From NCBI GenBank assembly GCA_900769615.1, contig CAAGHH010000026.1, positions 124,001 to 188,000 on the forward strand: 64,000 nt of DNA, read 5' to 3'. The notes below the pieces were generated by a model, which saw nothing but the letters and a program-made list of their open reading frames with translations, was not told the DNA's origin and did not search any database. Positions 8,326 to 18,637 of this stretch are shown here, piece after piece (positions within the stretch are counted from its first letter, which is position 1; each line of letters begins with the position of its first letter). The position numbers were made by a program, and so were the translations under genes. This DNA comes from Selenomonadales bacterium (GTDB lineage: Bacteria; Bacillota; Negativicutes; Selenomonadales; Selenomonadaceae).

Positions 8326-9939
8326 ATGCGGTTGGAATTTTTGGGTGCTGCCCATACAGTAACAGGTTCCTGCTATCTTTTGGAAACAGAGGAACAGCAT
8401 TTTTTGATTGATTGTGGTATGTTTCAGGGGGCTCGTCGAATTCGCGATTTAAATTATAGTGAATTTAAGTTTAATCCGGCGGATATAGATGCAGTTGTTC
8501 TTACGCATGCGCATGTTGATCACTGTGGCTTGATTCCTAAATTAGTCAAGGAGGGCTTTAGCGGTTCGATTTATGCAACAAAGGCAACGTGTGATTTGGC
8601 GGGCATTATGCTGCCTGATTCAGCGCATATTCAGGAATCAGATGCGGAGATGTCAAGCCGTAAAAATAGACGGCGTGGTGAAGAACCAGTACAGCCGATA
8701 TATACTTTGGCTGATGCGATGGAAGCGGTTGAACATTTTGTGCCGATGCCTTATGAGAGGGCATTTGAACTTGGTAAAAATATTGTCGTAAAATTGCATG
8801 ATGCAGGCCACATCTTAGGATCGGCTATAGTTGAGATGCTGGTGACTGAAGGCGATAAAACGACCAAGCTGGTGTTCTCAGGTGATTTAGGACAGCCCAA
8901 TCAGCCAATTATCAAGGATCCAGCAGTTATTGATGGCGCAGATTTTTTGTTGGTTGAATCCACTTATGGTGACAGACTGCATCAGATTTATGATAAAGAA
9001 ACCTCTTTGCTGGAAATAATAAATGACACAATGGATCGTGGCGGCAATCTCATAATACCATCATTTGCGGTAGGTCGTACGCAGACACTGCTGTACTATT
9101 TCTATAATTTGTGGAAAGAAGGACGCCTCGATGGTGATATCCCGATAATAGTAGATAGTCCGTTAGCTATCAATGCTACGCGGATTTTTATGAAGAACTT
9201 TGAAGATTTTGATGACGATGCTATAAAGCTATTTCGGGAATCAGGCAAAATGATAGAATTTCCGCAGGTACGTATTTGTCAGACGGCAGAAGAATCAAGA
9301 GCGCTTAACAGTTCAGAAGGTTCAGCAATAATTCTTTCCGCATCTGGCATGGCCGATGCAGGACGTATACTCCATCATCTAAAACATAATTTATGGCGGC
9401 CGGAATCAACGGTGCTCTTTGTCGGGTATCAGGCTGAAGGGAGTCTTGGCAGGCGCCTTATTGATGGTATAAAAAGAGTAAGAGTGCTAGGTGAAGAAAT
9501 TGCCGTTAAGGCGCAAATTCAAATGCTTGATGGTTTTTCCGCCCATGCTGATGCTAATCAGCTGCTGGATTGGATTAGCAAAATGCAAAATCCGAAACCT
9601 GCCAAAGTATTTGTAGTTCATGGTGAATCGCAGTCGCAAGAAGCACTGAAACGTCGTATTCAAAAAGAATGTGGTGAGGAAGTATACGTGCCTTTTAGAG
9701 GCGACGTGGTAAAAATAAGCGGGCGGGCCTCGGAAATTCAGCCATCCAATATTCCGGAGGTATCGGTCGAAATGGAAATGGAAGAACAGCTAAAAGGCTT
9801 CGACTCGGAATATCGGCTTCTCCGGCGCAAAGTATTGCAGCTTGTGGTTCGTCAGCCGAAAACGATGGAACCGTTGCTTAAAGCTATCAGCAAAGGCTTT
9901 AGCTATATGAAAAAGCTCTTTGCACCGTTTAATATCTAA
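8326..9939 (+). CDS. MBL-fold beta-CASP RNase-like protein
   Basis: A 537-residue metallo-beta-lactamase-fold nuclease of the beta-CASP family (CPSF/YSH1-like), probably an RNA-processing enzyme. The zinc site is visible as THAHVDHCGL (about 63-72), the Asp of FSGDLG near residue 187 and the His of DAGHILGS near 160. The beta-CASP motifs are ESTYGDR, FAVGRTQTLLYY, SASGMADAGRILHHL and the RMMBL motif DGFSAHADANQLL with FVVHGE. About 80 extra C-terminal residues follow the core and have no motif I recognise. It is a single-gene unit between terminators with an AAGGAG site before the ATG. Confidence 0.85.
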   Translation: MRLEFLGAAHTVTGSCYLLETEEQHFLIDCGMFQGARRIRDLNYSEFKFNPADIDAVVLTHAHVDHCGLIPKLVKEGFSGSIYATKATCDLAGIMLPDSAHIQESDAEMSSRKNRRRGEEPVQPIYTLADAMEAVEHFVPMPYERAFELGKNIVVKLHDAGHILGSAIVEMLVTEGDKTTKLVFSGDLGQPNQPIIKDPAVIDGADFLLVESTYGDRLHQIYDKETSLLEIINDTMDRGGNLIIPSFAVGRTQTLLYYFYNLWKEGRLDGDIPIIVDSPLAINATRIFMKNFEDFDDDAIKLFRESGKMIEFPQVRICQTAEESRALNSSEGSAIILSASGMADAGRILHHLKHNLWRPESTVLFVGYQAEGSLGRRLIDGIKRVRVLGEEIAVKAQIQMLDGFSAHADANQLLDWISKMQNPKPAKVFVVHGESQSQEALKRRIQKECGEEVYVPFRGDVVKISGRASEIQPSNIPEVSVEMEMEEQLKGFDSEYRLLRRKVLQLVVRQPKTMEPLLKAISKGFSYMKKLFAPFNI

Positions 9940-9962
9940 AAACTGAAATAGTGCTAGCTGAG

Positions 9963-10000
9963 AATAGCTCCTGACTCATGGAGTAGCAGGAGCTATTTTC
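9963..10000 (+). terminator. Terminator before the cas operon
   Basis: AATAGCTCCTG pairs with CAGGAGCTATT around a 13-base loop, followed by TTTT. It insulates the cas genes from upstream transcription. Confidence 0.85.
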
Positions 10001-10028
10001 CTTTGGACAAAAATAGAGGAATAAATGT

Positions 10029-12860
10029 ATGATAGATCAATTAAAAATATATTCATTGCTATGGGCAAAGAAAAAAGATAATGCTGGAAAATTCTGGTGG
10101 TTGCCACTGAGTATGCATTTACAAGATACGATGGCAGTGATGCGTTTCCTTTGGCAACATTGGTTAAGTACGGGACAAAAGGAAATTATTGCTAAATCCT
10201 TAAGCTATGACAATATGACAGAAGATACTGCTTTGGTAGCAGAAAAATTAGCTTGTTTTTTAGCTGGTGTACATGATATCGGTAAATGCACACCGGTTTT
10301 TCAGACGCAGAAAGGCTATCAAAATTCTGTAGATTTAGATATAGCTTTATTGAATCGTATAGAACTAGCAGGTCTTGCTGGTATTGCTACAATTGGCTTT
10401 AATGATGGCGAACGAAAACGGTCACATCATACTTATACTGGCGAATATTTATTAGGTAAATTTGGTGTCAAATCGGATATCGCTTCTATTATAGGAGCGC
10501 ATCATGGTAAACCAGCTGATACTACTAATACAATAAGTGACTTAAATGACTATCAAACAGTGTTGTTTCAAACCGAAAAAGGTCCGCAAAAAGAAATTTG
10601 GCAAAATATGCAAAGGCATTTGCTTAATAAGGCTTTGCAAGAAGCTGATTTTGTTAATGCTGACAGCGAGCCAGATATAGCTATGCTACCAAGTATAAGT
10701 GAACCTGGGCAGGTGTTGCTCTCAGGTTTAGTTATTATGGCCGATTGGATTGCTAGTAATGAAGAATATTTTCCATTAATAAACTTGGAAAATATTGTCA
10801 GTCAGGATAACACTCGCTGGCAAAATGGTATCAAGAAATGGTTTGAACAAAATCCTAGTGAAGCACCTGATATAATAGATCCCGCTTTTGCTGATGACTA
10901 TTATCAAAAGCGGTTTGGCTTTTTGCCACGAGAGTTTCAGGAAAAAGTTTTTACAGCTATTGCTGAAACTGATGAGCCGGGTATATTTATTCTCGAGGCG
11001 CCGATGGGCGGTGGTAAAACCGAAGCTGCGTTAGCTGCTGCTGAGGAATTAATGGCTAAGAAAAAGTTAAATGGACTGTTCTTTGGCTTGCCTACGCAGG
11101 CAACATCTAATGGTATTTTTCCTCGCATTAATGACTGGTTAAAAAATTTAGCTGATGAATATGGTGTTAGAGAAACGATGAAGCTTATGCATGGCAAAGC
11201 AGCATTGAATGAATTACAAGACTACTTGACACAAGGTGTTTATGTTGATGAAGATTATGGTTCAGGAGTGCTTACCGCTGCCTGGTTTGCCGGCAGAAAA
11301 ACTGCTATTTTAAGTGATGCAGTAGTTGGTACAGTAGATCATTTTTTATTAGCAGCTTTAAAACAAAAACACTTAGCTTTACGGCATCTAGGACTAGCTA
11401 AAAAAATTATAATTATTGATGAAGTTCATGCCTATGATGCTTATATGGATGTCTTTCTTACTCGTGCTATTGAATGGATGGGAGCGTATGGTATACCCGT
11501 GATATTGTTATCAGCAACATTACCAGCTGAAATACGGCAAAAGCTTATCAGAGCCTATCTTAGTGGACAAAGACACGGGATAAAAAATAAGGAAGTAGTA
11601 AATTATGCAGCTATTTTTGATTCTGAGAATTATCCATTATTGACTTATACCGATAAGGGCAAAATTTATCAAAAAAAGGATTTCGTCAAGGAAAAGGATC
11701 GGCAGATTAATGTTAAGGCTTTAGCTGAGGAAAATTTAGTTCCCTTGTTAAAGCAATTGCTAATTAATGGTGGTGTAGTTGGTATTATAGTTAATACCGT
11801 AAAACGTTCACAAGCTATTTTTGCCCAGTTAGTGGCAAATTTTGGTGATATTGTAAGTTTACTGCATGCTAAATTTATTGATACAGATCGCCTGCAAAAA
11901 GAAACAACTCTTATGCAAAATATTGGCAAGGGTGCTAACCGTCCGAAGCAGGCGATTATTGTCGGAACGCAGGTGTTAGAACAATCACTAGATATTGACT
12001 TTGACGTGCTTATTACGGATTTGTGTCCGATGGATTTGCTATTGCAGCGAGTAGGCAGGTTGCAGCGACATGATATTACCCGACCGCAAGGGATGAATGA
12101 ACCGGTATTATATGTAATGGGGCAAAGTGATACTTTAGAATTTGAAAAGGGGGGTGTTGCTATTTATGGCACTTATTTATTAGCAAGAACACAAAAAATA
12201 TTGCCTAAGGAAAAAATAGCCATACCTAGCGATATATCTAAATTAGTGCAACGTGTTTATGGTGAAGAGGAACTGGTTTATCCAGCTGGTATTAAAGAAA
12301 GCTATGAACAGGCTAAAAAACAGCATTTGGCAAAGCTGGATAAAGAAAATGCCAAGGCCAAAAGTCAATTTTTATTGGGGAAACCGCATTTAAAAATCAA
12401 GCCGGAAAAAAATAACCTTATTGGATGGTTAGAAACAGCCGCAGTTGCTGACAGTGAAGAAAATGCCATAGCTCAGGTAAGAGATGCTGAGGAAAGTATT
12501 GAAATTATTGCTTTACTAAAATGTGGTAATGGTTATGGTTATTTTGCTGAAAAAGAGGATATTTCAGCTCAAATAACGAACTATGAAGTAGCAAAAGCTA
12601 TTGCTAAGCAAACTTTAAAATTATCACGCATGATAGCATTGACAGCTTTTGGCAGCGTAGCTAAGACTATCGATTGGTTAGAAGAATACAATCAAAATAA
12701 CTTGGCTGTTTGGCAGCAGCAGCCTTGGCTCAAAGGAAGCTTGGGAATTATTTTTGAACCAGCAGATGATGGGAATACCGGTAAATTTGTTTTAGGCGAT
12801 ATTACCATAACCTACAATAGCGATATTGGCTTGAAAATGATTAAAAATAGTGATGGCTAA
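10029..12860 (+). CDS. cas3: CRISPR-associated nuclease-helicase Cas3 (type I-E)
   Basis: A 943-residue effector that Cascade recruits to unwind and degrade target DNA. The N-terminal HD nuclease has His30, the HD pair VHDIGKC at 82-83, a HHTYTGE segment near 140 and GAHHGKP near 160. The SF2 helicase follows: Walker A APMGGGKTEA near 322, DEVH at about 464-467, LLSATLP (motif III) near 494, and the motif VI region VGRLQRHD near 676. Full length for type I-E Cas3. It starts the cas operon 28 bases after the upstream terminator and its stop is 18 bases before cas8e. Confidence 0.96.
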   Translation: MIDQLKIYSLLWAKKKDNAGKFWWLPLSMHLQDTMAVMRFLWQHWLSTGQKEIIAKSLSYDNMTEDTALVAEKLACFLAGVHDIGKCTPVFQTQKGYQNSVDLDIALLNRIELAGLAGIATIGFNDGERKRSHHTYTGEYLLGKFGVKSDIASIIGAHHGKPADTTNTISDLNDYQTVLFQTEKGPQKEIWQNMQRHLLNKALQEADFVNADSEPDIAMLPSISEPGQVLLSGLVIMADWIASNEEYFPLINLENIVSQDNTRWQNGIKKWFEQNPSEAPDIIDPAFADDYYQKRFGFLPREFQEKVFTAIAETDEPGIFILEAPMGGGKTEAALAAAEELMAKKKLNGLFFGLPTQATSNGIFPRINDWLKNLADEYGVRETMKLMHGKAALNELQDYLTQGVYVDEDYGSGVLTAAWFAGRKTAILSDAVVGTVDHFLLAALKQKHLALRHLGLAKKIIIIDEVHAYDAYMDVFLTRAIEWMGAYGIPVILLSATLPAEIRQKLIRAYLSGQRHGIKNKEVVNYAAIFDSENYPLLTYTDKGKIYQKKDFVKEKDRQINVKALAEENLVPLLKQLLINGGVVGIIVNTVKRSQAIFAQLVANFGDIVSLLHAKFIDTDRLQKETTLMQNIGKGANRPKQAIIVGTQVLEQSLDIDFDVLITDLCPMDLLLQRVGRLQRHDITRPQGMNEPVLYVMGQSDTLEFEKGGVAIYGTYLLARTQKILPKEKIAIPSDISKLVQRVYGEEELVYPAGIKESYEQAKKQHLAKLDKENAKAKSQFLLGKPHLKIKPEKNNLIGWLETAAVADSEENAIAQVRDAEESIEIIALLKCGNGYGYFAEKEDISAQITNYEVAKAIAKQTLKLSRMIALTAFGSVAKTIDWLEEYNQNNLAVWQQQPWLKGSLGIIFEPADDGNTGKFVLGDITITYNSDIGLKMIKNSDG

Positions 12861-12878
12861 GAAGTTAGGAGGCGGAAT

Positions 12879-14600
12879 ATGGGAAGATATAATCTGTTAG
12901 ATGAAGCATGGATTCCGGTACTGCGTAAAGACACGGGAGCCGTAGAATCAGTGTCGCTGATTACTTTGTTTGAGAAAGCCAATAATTATCGGGCTTTGGC
13001 GGGAGAAATGAAAGTACAGGACTTTGCTGTGCTGAGAGTTCTGTTATCAGTGTTAGTAACAGTATTTACACGAGTTGATCAAAATGGTGAAAGCTATGAA
13101 TGGCTCGAACTTGATGAAGCAGAAGGTGATAAATTAGTCATCGATGAACCAGTAGATAAGGAAGATGCTGATGATTATCTAGATGCACTAGATGAAACAT
13201 GGCAAGCAATCTGGCAGGCTCATCAAATTCCAGTAGTAGTGATCAAGTATTTACAGGCGTGGCACGATAGATTTTATTTACTCGATGATGAATATCCGTT
13301 TTTTCAAGTAACTAAAGCTGATTTAGAAGCTAGACTGCCGGCCGGAAAATGTGCGACAGCTTTGAATGCTAAAAGTTTTGCCGGTAAGCAAATCAATAGG
13401 AGAATTTCTGAAAGTAATAATAAGGGAGCATTATTTGCACCAGTGGTTGGCGATGCTAAGGATAAAATGAGCGAGGCGGAGCTTACTCGTTGGCTAATTA
13501 CTATGCAAGGCTATGTCGGTACTGCTGACAAGGGCAAATTTCCCACGGCTGAGAAGGTTACTAATTCTAAGGGCTGGCTTTATGATATTGGTGGTATTTA
13601 TATGGCTGGAGACGATTTATTTGAAACGCTTTGGCTGAATACCATTTTGCACCATCCAGCAGATGAACAATATAGTTTAGCTAAGCAAGTTCCTTGCTGG
13701 GAAGAAAAGCCAGCTGCAAGATTAGAGGCTATTATAGACGGCAAACCGTTAAATAATTTAGCAGCGCTATATACGGCTTGGAGCAGAGCAGTATATATTC
13801 CTCCTGACTGGACCGCAGCTAAGAAGGTATCACTAGGTGCAATTAAAGTTACAGAAATTGCTCATGAAAATGCTTTCCTTGAGACTATGACCCTGTGGCG
13901 TTTTAATGAAACTGGTGATCATAAAAACAAATTTACACCATGTACGCATCAACCCGCCCAATCATTGTGGCGTTCGTTTGGCTTATTAATTCCAGCCAAA
14001 CAAGATGGTGATAAAACTAAACAACCAGGTATTTTAACTTACTATCAACAAATAGCGCCGCACTTGGATAATCGTATGGTCAAGTTACAGGCAGTTAGCA
14101 TGCTGTCAGATGAAAATGCCACTTCTTGGTTGCCCAAAGATGAAGTAAAAGATACGCTTTCGCTAAATGGAATTATTTTAACTGACGAAGCTGGTGATGG
14201 CTGGAGTGTTCGAGTTCGCAATATTGTCGAAGAAACAAAAAATGTCATAGAAACTTATTATCGCACAGCTTTTTTATTAAAGGGTATAGGAAATTTCCGT
14301 TTTGGTGAGAAAGATAAGAATAGAATGGTATTCGTCAACAAAAATGTGTCGCTGCTTTATGAAAGAATTGATAATCCGTTTAGAGAATGGCTCGGAGGTA
14401 TTCGGCCAGAGGATGATAAGTCAGCTAAAGACCATCTTTGGAAAGCTGAACTGTATGCTATCATCTTAGATGAGGCAGCAAGGATAATGAGTCATTTATC
14501 ATTGCGAGATTATAAAGGTAAAGATGATGGCAAGGAGAATTGCATTACCGTCTATCAAAAATTAAAGCGAAATTTAAGTAAAAAATTGAAGAGCAACTAA
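12879..14600 (+). CDS. casA: Cascade large subunit Cas8e (Cse1/CasA)
   Basis: A 573-residue Cse1-family protein, the large Cascade subunit that reads the PAM and recruits Cas3. The N-terminal NLLDEAWIPVL is characteristic, and the family-specific Trp-rich middle (THQPAQSLWRSFGLL near residue 350) is also present. Length is a little above E. coli CasA (502). An AGGAGG site precedes the ATG. It lies between cas3 and cse2 in the normal I-E order. Confidence 0.92.
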   Translation: MGRYNLLDEAWIPVLRKDTGAVESVSLITLFEKANNYRALAGEMKVQDFAVLRVLLSVLVTVFTRVDQNGESYEWLELDEAEGDKLVIDEPVDKEDADDYLDALDETWQAIWQAHQIPVVVIKYLQAWHDRFYLLDDEYPFFQVTKADLEARLPAGKCATALNAKSFAGKQINRRISESNNKGALFAPVVGDAKDKMSEAELTRWLITMQGYVGTADKGKFPTAEKVTNSKGWLYDIGGIYMAGDDLFETLWLNTILHHPADEQYSLAKQVPCWEEKPAARLEAIIDGKPLNNLAALYTAWSRAVYIPPDWTAAKKVSLGAIKVTEIAHENAFLETMTLWRFNETGDHKNKFTPCTHQPAQSLWRSFGLLIPAKQDGDKTKQPGILTYYQQIAPHLDNRMVKLQAVSMLSDENATSWLPKDEVKDTLSLNGIILTDEAGDGWSVRVRNIVEETKNVIETYYRTAFLLKGIGNFRFGEKDKNRMVFVNKNVSLLYERIDNPFREWLGGIRPEDDKSAKDHLWKAELYAIILDEAARIMSHLSLRDYKGKDDGKENCITVYQKLKRNLSKKLKSN

Positions 14601-14640
14601 TTTAATGATTTAATGAGTTTAGATAAAGGAGGGATCGATT

Positions 14641-15240
14641 TTGGAACAAAAAAAAGAAGATATATATATGGTGACAGCCACAATAATTGGCCGGCTCCAA
14701 GCTCAAGAAGAACTGTCAACAGGAAAAGCTGCTTTGGCGGCATTACGTCATAGTATCGGTAAGCCATTAGGAGAAGTTCCTGCGGTTTGGTCAATTCTAT
14801 TTGAGGATATGCCGGAAAAATTTCTTTCTTGCAATGGTAAGGAAACCAAAGCAGAACGGGCTATTTATGCAGCTTTGCAACTGTATGCAGTTCAAAAGCA
14901 AGGTCGCCGAGGTAAAGAAAATAGTGATGTTTCCAAAAATATTGGTGAGGCTTTGCATAAACTGCGTTTAGGGACGGAACAGAAAGCTTTAGATAAGCGT
15001 TTTAATGCATCGCTAACCGCAGTATCATTTGAAGTCTTTATCTATCAATTGCGTCAACTTATGAAGCTGGCTAAAGCCAAAGGCGCACTGCCACTTGATT
15101 TTGCAGCTTTGGCACGTGATCTCTATTATTATCAGCTAGGGTATAAGGATAGAATCTGTCTGCGTTGGGCAGAATCCTATTATCGCATATCAGCAAAAAA
15201 GGCAGCGGAAGCAGTTCAAGGTAAGAATGAGGAGGAGTAA
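14641..15240 (+). CDS. casB: Cascade small subunit Cse2 (CasB)
   Basis: A 199-residue all-helical Cse2 protein, which forms a dimer along the Cascade backbone and stabilises the displaced DNA strand. LAALRHSIGKPLGEVPAVW near residue 30 is the recognisable family segment, and basic residues are frequent. The start is TTG with an AAAGGAGGG site eight bases upstream. Its stop is three bases before cas7e. Confidence 0.9.
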   Translation: MEQKKEDIYMVTATIIGRLQAQEELSTGKAALAALRHSIGKPLGEVPAVWSILFEDMPEKFLSCNGKETKAERAIYAALQLYAVQKQGRRGKENSDVSKNIGEALHKLRLGTEQKALDKRFNASLTAVSFEVFIYQLRQLMKLAKAKGALPLDFAALARDLYYYQLGYKDRICLRWAESYYRISAKKAAEAVQGKNEEE

Positions 15241-15243
15241 TCA

Positions 15244-16329
15244 ATGAGTAATGAGCGTTTGTTTTTAGATATTCATGCTATTCAAATTTTACCACCATCG
15301 AATGTGAATCGTGATGATACTGGCAGTCCGAAAACGGCTAATTTTGGTGGAGTAACTAGAGCAAGGGTAAGCTCACAAGCTTGGAAAAAGGCGATTCGTG
15401 ATTATTTCCGCGATTTTGGTTATGGCTTTGATGTTGGTGTGCGTACAGTTAAGGCACGTGATTATATTGTTCAAAGTATGTTAGCTAAAGCTGCTTCACT
15501 TACGCAGGAAGATGCTGAAAAGAAAGCTGAAGATGTTTTAAAGGCAGCTGGTTTGAAATCAAAGGATGGTAAGCTTGCAGCCTTGTTTTTCCTAGGGAAA
15601 AAGCAAGCTGAGGCTTTAGCCGATGCTGCGATTGCTGGCGAAAAAGATAAAGCTAAGCTCAAAGCGTTAATAAATGATCGTCCGGAAATTGATATTGCAT
15701 TATTTGGACGAATGTTGGCCGATGATCCGACTATGAATGAAGATGCTTCTTCGCAAGTTGCTCATGCCATATCTACGCATGCAGTACAGACAGAATATGA
15801 TTATTTTACTGCTAGTGATGATTTGGCTGATGCTGGTTCAACTGGCGCAGCGATGATTCAAACTAATGAGTTTAATTCGTCGACGCTTTATCGCTATGCC
15901 AATGTAGCTTTACATGAATTTTATCATCAGTTAAAGGATGATAAGGAAATGACAGCTAAAGCGATTAAACTATATGTTGAAGCCTTTGCTAAATCGATGC
16001 CTACTGGTAAATGTAATAGCTATGCCAATCAAACTTTCCCGCAGGCATTATTGGTAATGTTGCGCAATGATCGTCCGATAAGCTTTGTCGGAGCGTATGA
16101 AGATCCCGTAAAAGCTAAAAATGGTTATACTGAGGAATCGGTTAAGCGCTTGTTTGCAGAAGAAAAAAAGGCAGAAAAATTTGTTCATGCTCCGTTGGCT
16201 AGTTTCTGTCTATTAACGGATGAGTCATGGTATTTAGTAACTGAGCCCAATGATTTTGCTGGTAACAAAGAAGAAAACATTGATGAATTGTTGAATGATC
16301 TTTCCCAGCAAATTATTTCGCTCCTTTAA
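15244..16329 (+). CDS. casC: Cascade backbone subunit Cas7e (Cse4/CasC)
   Basis: A 361-residue RAMP-fold subunit; six copies wrap the crRNA in Cascade. The N-terminal LDIHAIQILPPSNVNRDD and GGVTRARVSSQAWKKAIR are hallmark Cse4 sequences. It follows cse2 with a GAGGAG site inside the cse2 3' end, indicating tight coupling. Confidence 0.95.
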   Translation: MSNERLFLDIHAIQILPPSNVNRDDTGSPKTANFGGVTRARVSSQAWKKAIRDYFRDFGYGFDVGVRTVKARDYIVQSMLAKAASLTQEDAEKKAEDVLKAAGLKSKDGKLAALFFLGKKQAEALADAAIAGEKDKAKLKALINDRPEIDIALFGRMLADDPTMNEDASSQVAHAISTHAVQTEYDYFTASDDLADAGSTGAAMIQTNEFNSSTLYRYANVALHEFYHQLKDDKEMTAKAIKLYVEAFAKSMPTGKCNSYANQTFPQALLVMLRNDRPISFVGAYEDPVKAKNGYTEESVKRLFAEEKKAEKFVHAPLASFCLLTDESWYLVTEPNDFAGNKEENIDELLNDLSQQIISLL

Positions 16330-16344
16330 TGGCAGGGATAGAAA

Positions 16345-17055
16345 ATGAAAACGATTTTACTAAAATTTTCTGGTCCCCTGCAAGCGTGGGGGACAAGTTC
16401 ACATTTTGATATACGTCATACGGATATGTATCCTGCTAAAAGTGCTGTGCTGGGATTAGTCGCAGCTGCTTTGGGCTGGCGGCGTGATGATGATCGAATA
16501 GGGGCGTTAAATAAATTTAGCTTTGCCGTTAGAGTCGATCAGCCAGGAAGCATATTAGAGGACTATCATATTGCCCGTAGGTTGGATATAAAAAATTGTA
16601 TATATGTTACCAAACGCTACTATCTACAAGATGCAGTTTTTGTGGTAGCTCTGGGGATAGATGATTCTATTGAAGCTGATAAGATTGTTCAGGCATTGCA
16701 AAAACCTTATTTTCAGCCTTATATGGGCAGACGTGCATTGCCACTTCCCCTAGATTTTGTGCTAGCTGTGGTGGAAGAAGATCCATTGACTGCTTTGCGC
16801 ACCTATCCTTGGCAGGCAGCTAAATGGTATCAACGGCGAGTAGCTAAGCATAGTGAAGATAGGAAAAGACTTTCGATTTTTTCGGATCAGGCAATAGCCG
16901 GCAGCGTTTCACTAATGCGACGCGATCAAGTAGTAGCTTTAGCAGCTACTGGGCGGCGGTATCTACCGCGCTTAGAATATAAAAGCGTATGTGAGATTGC
17001 AATTCCAAAGCTGGAAAATGAGCATGATGCCTTTACGGCGTTTGGAGGTGCTTAA
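16345..17055 (+). CDS. casD: Cascade subunit Cas5e (CasD)
   Basis: A 236-residue RAMP-fold subunit that caps the 5' handle of the crRNA. The N-terminal FSGPLQAWGTSSHFD and the adjacent YPAKSAVLGLVAAALG motif are diagnostic. It is followed immediately by cas6e, whose Shine-Dalgarno (GGAGGTG at 17044-17050) lies within its last codons. Confidence 0.95.
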   Translation: MKTILLKFSGPLQAWGTSSHFDIRHTDMYPAKSAVLGLVAAALGWRRDDDRIGALNKFSFAVRVDQPGSILEDYHIARRLDIKNCIYVTKRYYLQDAVFVVALGIDDSIEADKIVQALQKPYFQPYMGRRALPLPLDFVLAVVEEDPLTALRTYPWQAAKWYQRRVAKHSEDRKRLSIFSDQAIAGSVSLMRRDQVVALAATGRRYLPRLEYKSVCEIAIPKLENEHDAFTAFGGA

Positions 17056-17056
17056 C

Positions 17057-17692
17057 ATGTATCTTTCCCGAGTTCAATTAGCTACTGAAAATAGGCAAAA
17101 AATCCATAATCTAACACATCTTGGCGCCTATCATGATTGGGTTGAACGAAGCTTTCCTCAAGAAATCGAGCAAGGTGAACGCAAACGCAAGCTTTGGCGA
17201 ATTGAACACCTTCATGGTAAGACGTATTTACTTATTGTTAGTCAGGAAATGCCGGACATGACAGCACTTTGCCGTTACGGGGTAGTTGGTACGGCTGAAA
17301 CTAAGAATTATGATTTACTGTTGAATAGACTAAAAAATGGCATGCGTTGCCGTTTCCGGATTGTATTAAATCCAGTGATGGCAGTTGCAGCTGGTATGGG
17401 AAAGCGTGGTCGTGTTGTGCCGCATATAACAGCAGCGCATCAGCTGGAATATTTAAAAAAGCGAACAGAAAAATATGGTTTTTCTTTGCAGGATGATGAA
17501 TACGATATAGTGGAACGAGATTTTCCGGTATGGCGAAAAAATAAAGAACGGATTCGTCTTAGCCGCGTGGCTTATGAAGGCATACTGACAATTAAGGATG
17601 CAGACTTGTTTCGCGATCTATTAATACATGGTATGGGGAAGAAAAAAGCTTATGGTTTTGGCATGATGACAGTTATTCCACTGGAGGTGTGA
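17057..17692 (+). CDS. casE: crRNA-processing endoribonuclease Cas6e (CasE)
   Basis: A 211-residue enzyme that cuts pre-crRNA at the repeat hairpin and stays on the crRNA 3' end. It starts MYLSRVQLAT as in E. coli CasE. His21 in THLGAYH aligns with the catalytic His20 of E. coli CasE. The C-terminal GMGKKKAYGFGMM is the glycine-rich RNA-binding loop. The ATG at 17057 is chosen over longer in-frame starts because it has GGAGGTG at the right distance and matches the family N-terminus. Confidence 0.95.
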   Translation: MYLSRVQLATENRQKIHNLTHLGAYHDWVERSFPQEIEQGERKRKLWRIEHLHGKTYLLIVSQEMPDMTALCRYGVVGTAETKNYDLLLNRLKNGMRCRFRIVLNPVMAVAAGMGKRGRVVPHITAAHQLEYLKKRTEKYGFSLQDDEYDIVERDFPVWRKNKERIRLSRVAYEGILTIKDADLFRDLLIHGMGKKKAYGFGMMTVIPLEV

Positions 17693-17696
17693 TAGC

Positions 17697-18635
17697 ATGG
17701 CAAAGCCGGTTATTGCTGGCAAGTCGGAGCTCGTTGAGCTTCCGCGAATAGAGGATAGGGCTACTTTTATTTATCTAGAGCATGCCAAAATAAATCGAAT
17801 TGATAGTGCTGTAACTGTAACTGATGCTAAAGGAGTAATTCGTATTCCAGCAGCGATTGTAGGAGTGTTGCTCTTAGGTCCAGGAACAGATATCAGTCAT
17901 CGGGCGGTGGAACTTTTAGGTGATACCGGTACAGCTTTGATATGGGTCGGGGAACGCGGCGTTCGTTATTATGCACATGGTCGGGCACTGGCTAGATCAA
18001 CACGTTTTCTTATGCGGCAAGCTGAGCTGGTTACTAACGAGAGATGTCGTTTGCGAGTAGCTAGAAAAATGTATCAAATGCGTTTTCCTGATGAAGATGT
18101 ATCAAAATTGACTATGCAGCAGCTTCGTTCACATGAGGGTGCGCGGGTTCGGCGGCGTTACCGGGAATTAGCTAAAGAATACAATGTGAATTGGGCTAAG
18201 CGAGACTATAATCCGGATAATTTTAATGCTAGCGATCCAATTAATCAAGCACTTTCGGCAGCACATGTTGCACTGTATGGTTTGGTGCATAGTGTCATAG
18301 CGGCATTAGGACTTTCTCCGGGCTTAGGTTTTGTACATACCGGACATGATCGTTCGTTTGTTTACGATATTGCAGATTTATATAAAGCAGAAGTTACGGT
18401 GCCAATAGCTTTTGCTGTTGCTGCGAAGGTGGAAAATTGGCAAGATATTGGGCGAATTACGCGGCTTAAAACTCGCGATGTCTTTGTTGATGGTAAATTG
18501 TTAAAACGCATGATCAAGGATTTGCAACAGCTGTTGGAAATCTCTACTGATGAACAGATCGAAGCGGACACGCTAAGTTTATGGGATGATAAGGAAAAGC
18601 TTGTTCCTTATGGCGTTAATTATAGTGAGGACTAA
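17697..18635 (+). CDS. cas1: CRISPR integrase Cas1 (type I-E)
   Basis: A 312-residue integrase that, with Cas2, inserts new spacers at the leader end. Active-site residues are visible by comparison with E. coli Cas1: Glu147 in SHEGARVR, His214 in GFVHTGHD, and Asp224 and Asp227 in FVYDIADLYK. The spacing His-10-Asp-3-Asp is conserved. It follows cas6e by four bases and its stop is two bases before the cas2 fusion gene. Confidence 0.97.
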   Translation: MAKPVIAGKSELVELPRIEDRATFIYLEHAKINRIDSAVTVTDAKGVIRIPAAIVGVLLLGPGTDISHRAVELLGDTGTALIWVGERGVRYYAHGRALARSTRFLMRQAELVTNERCRLRVARKMYQMRFPDEDVSKLTMQQLRSHEGARVRRRYRELAKEYNVNWAKRDYNPDNFNASDPINQALSAAHVALYGLVHSVIAALGLSPGLGFVHTGHDRSFVYDIADLYKAEVTVPIAFAVAAKVENWQDIGRITRLKTRDVFVDGKLLKRMIKDLQQLLEISTDEQIEADTLSLWDDKEKLVPYGVNYSED

Positions 18636-18637
18636 TC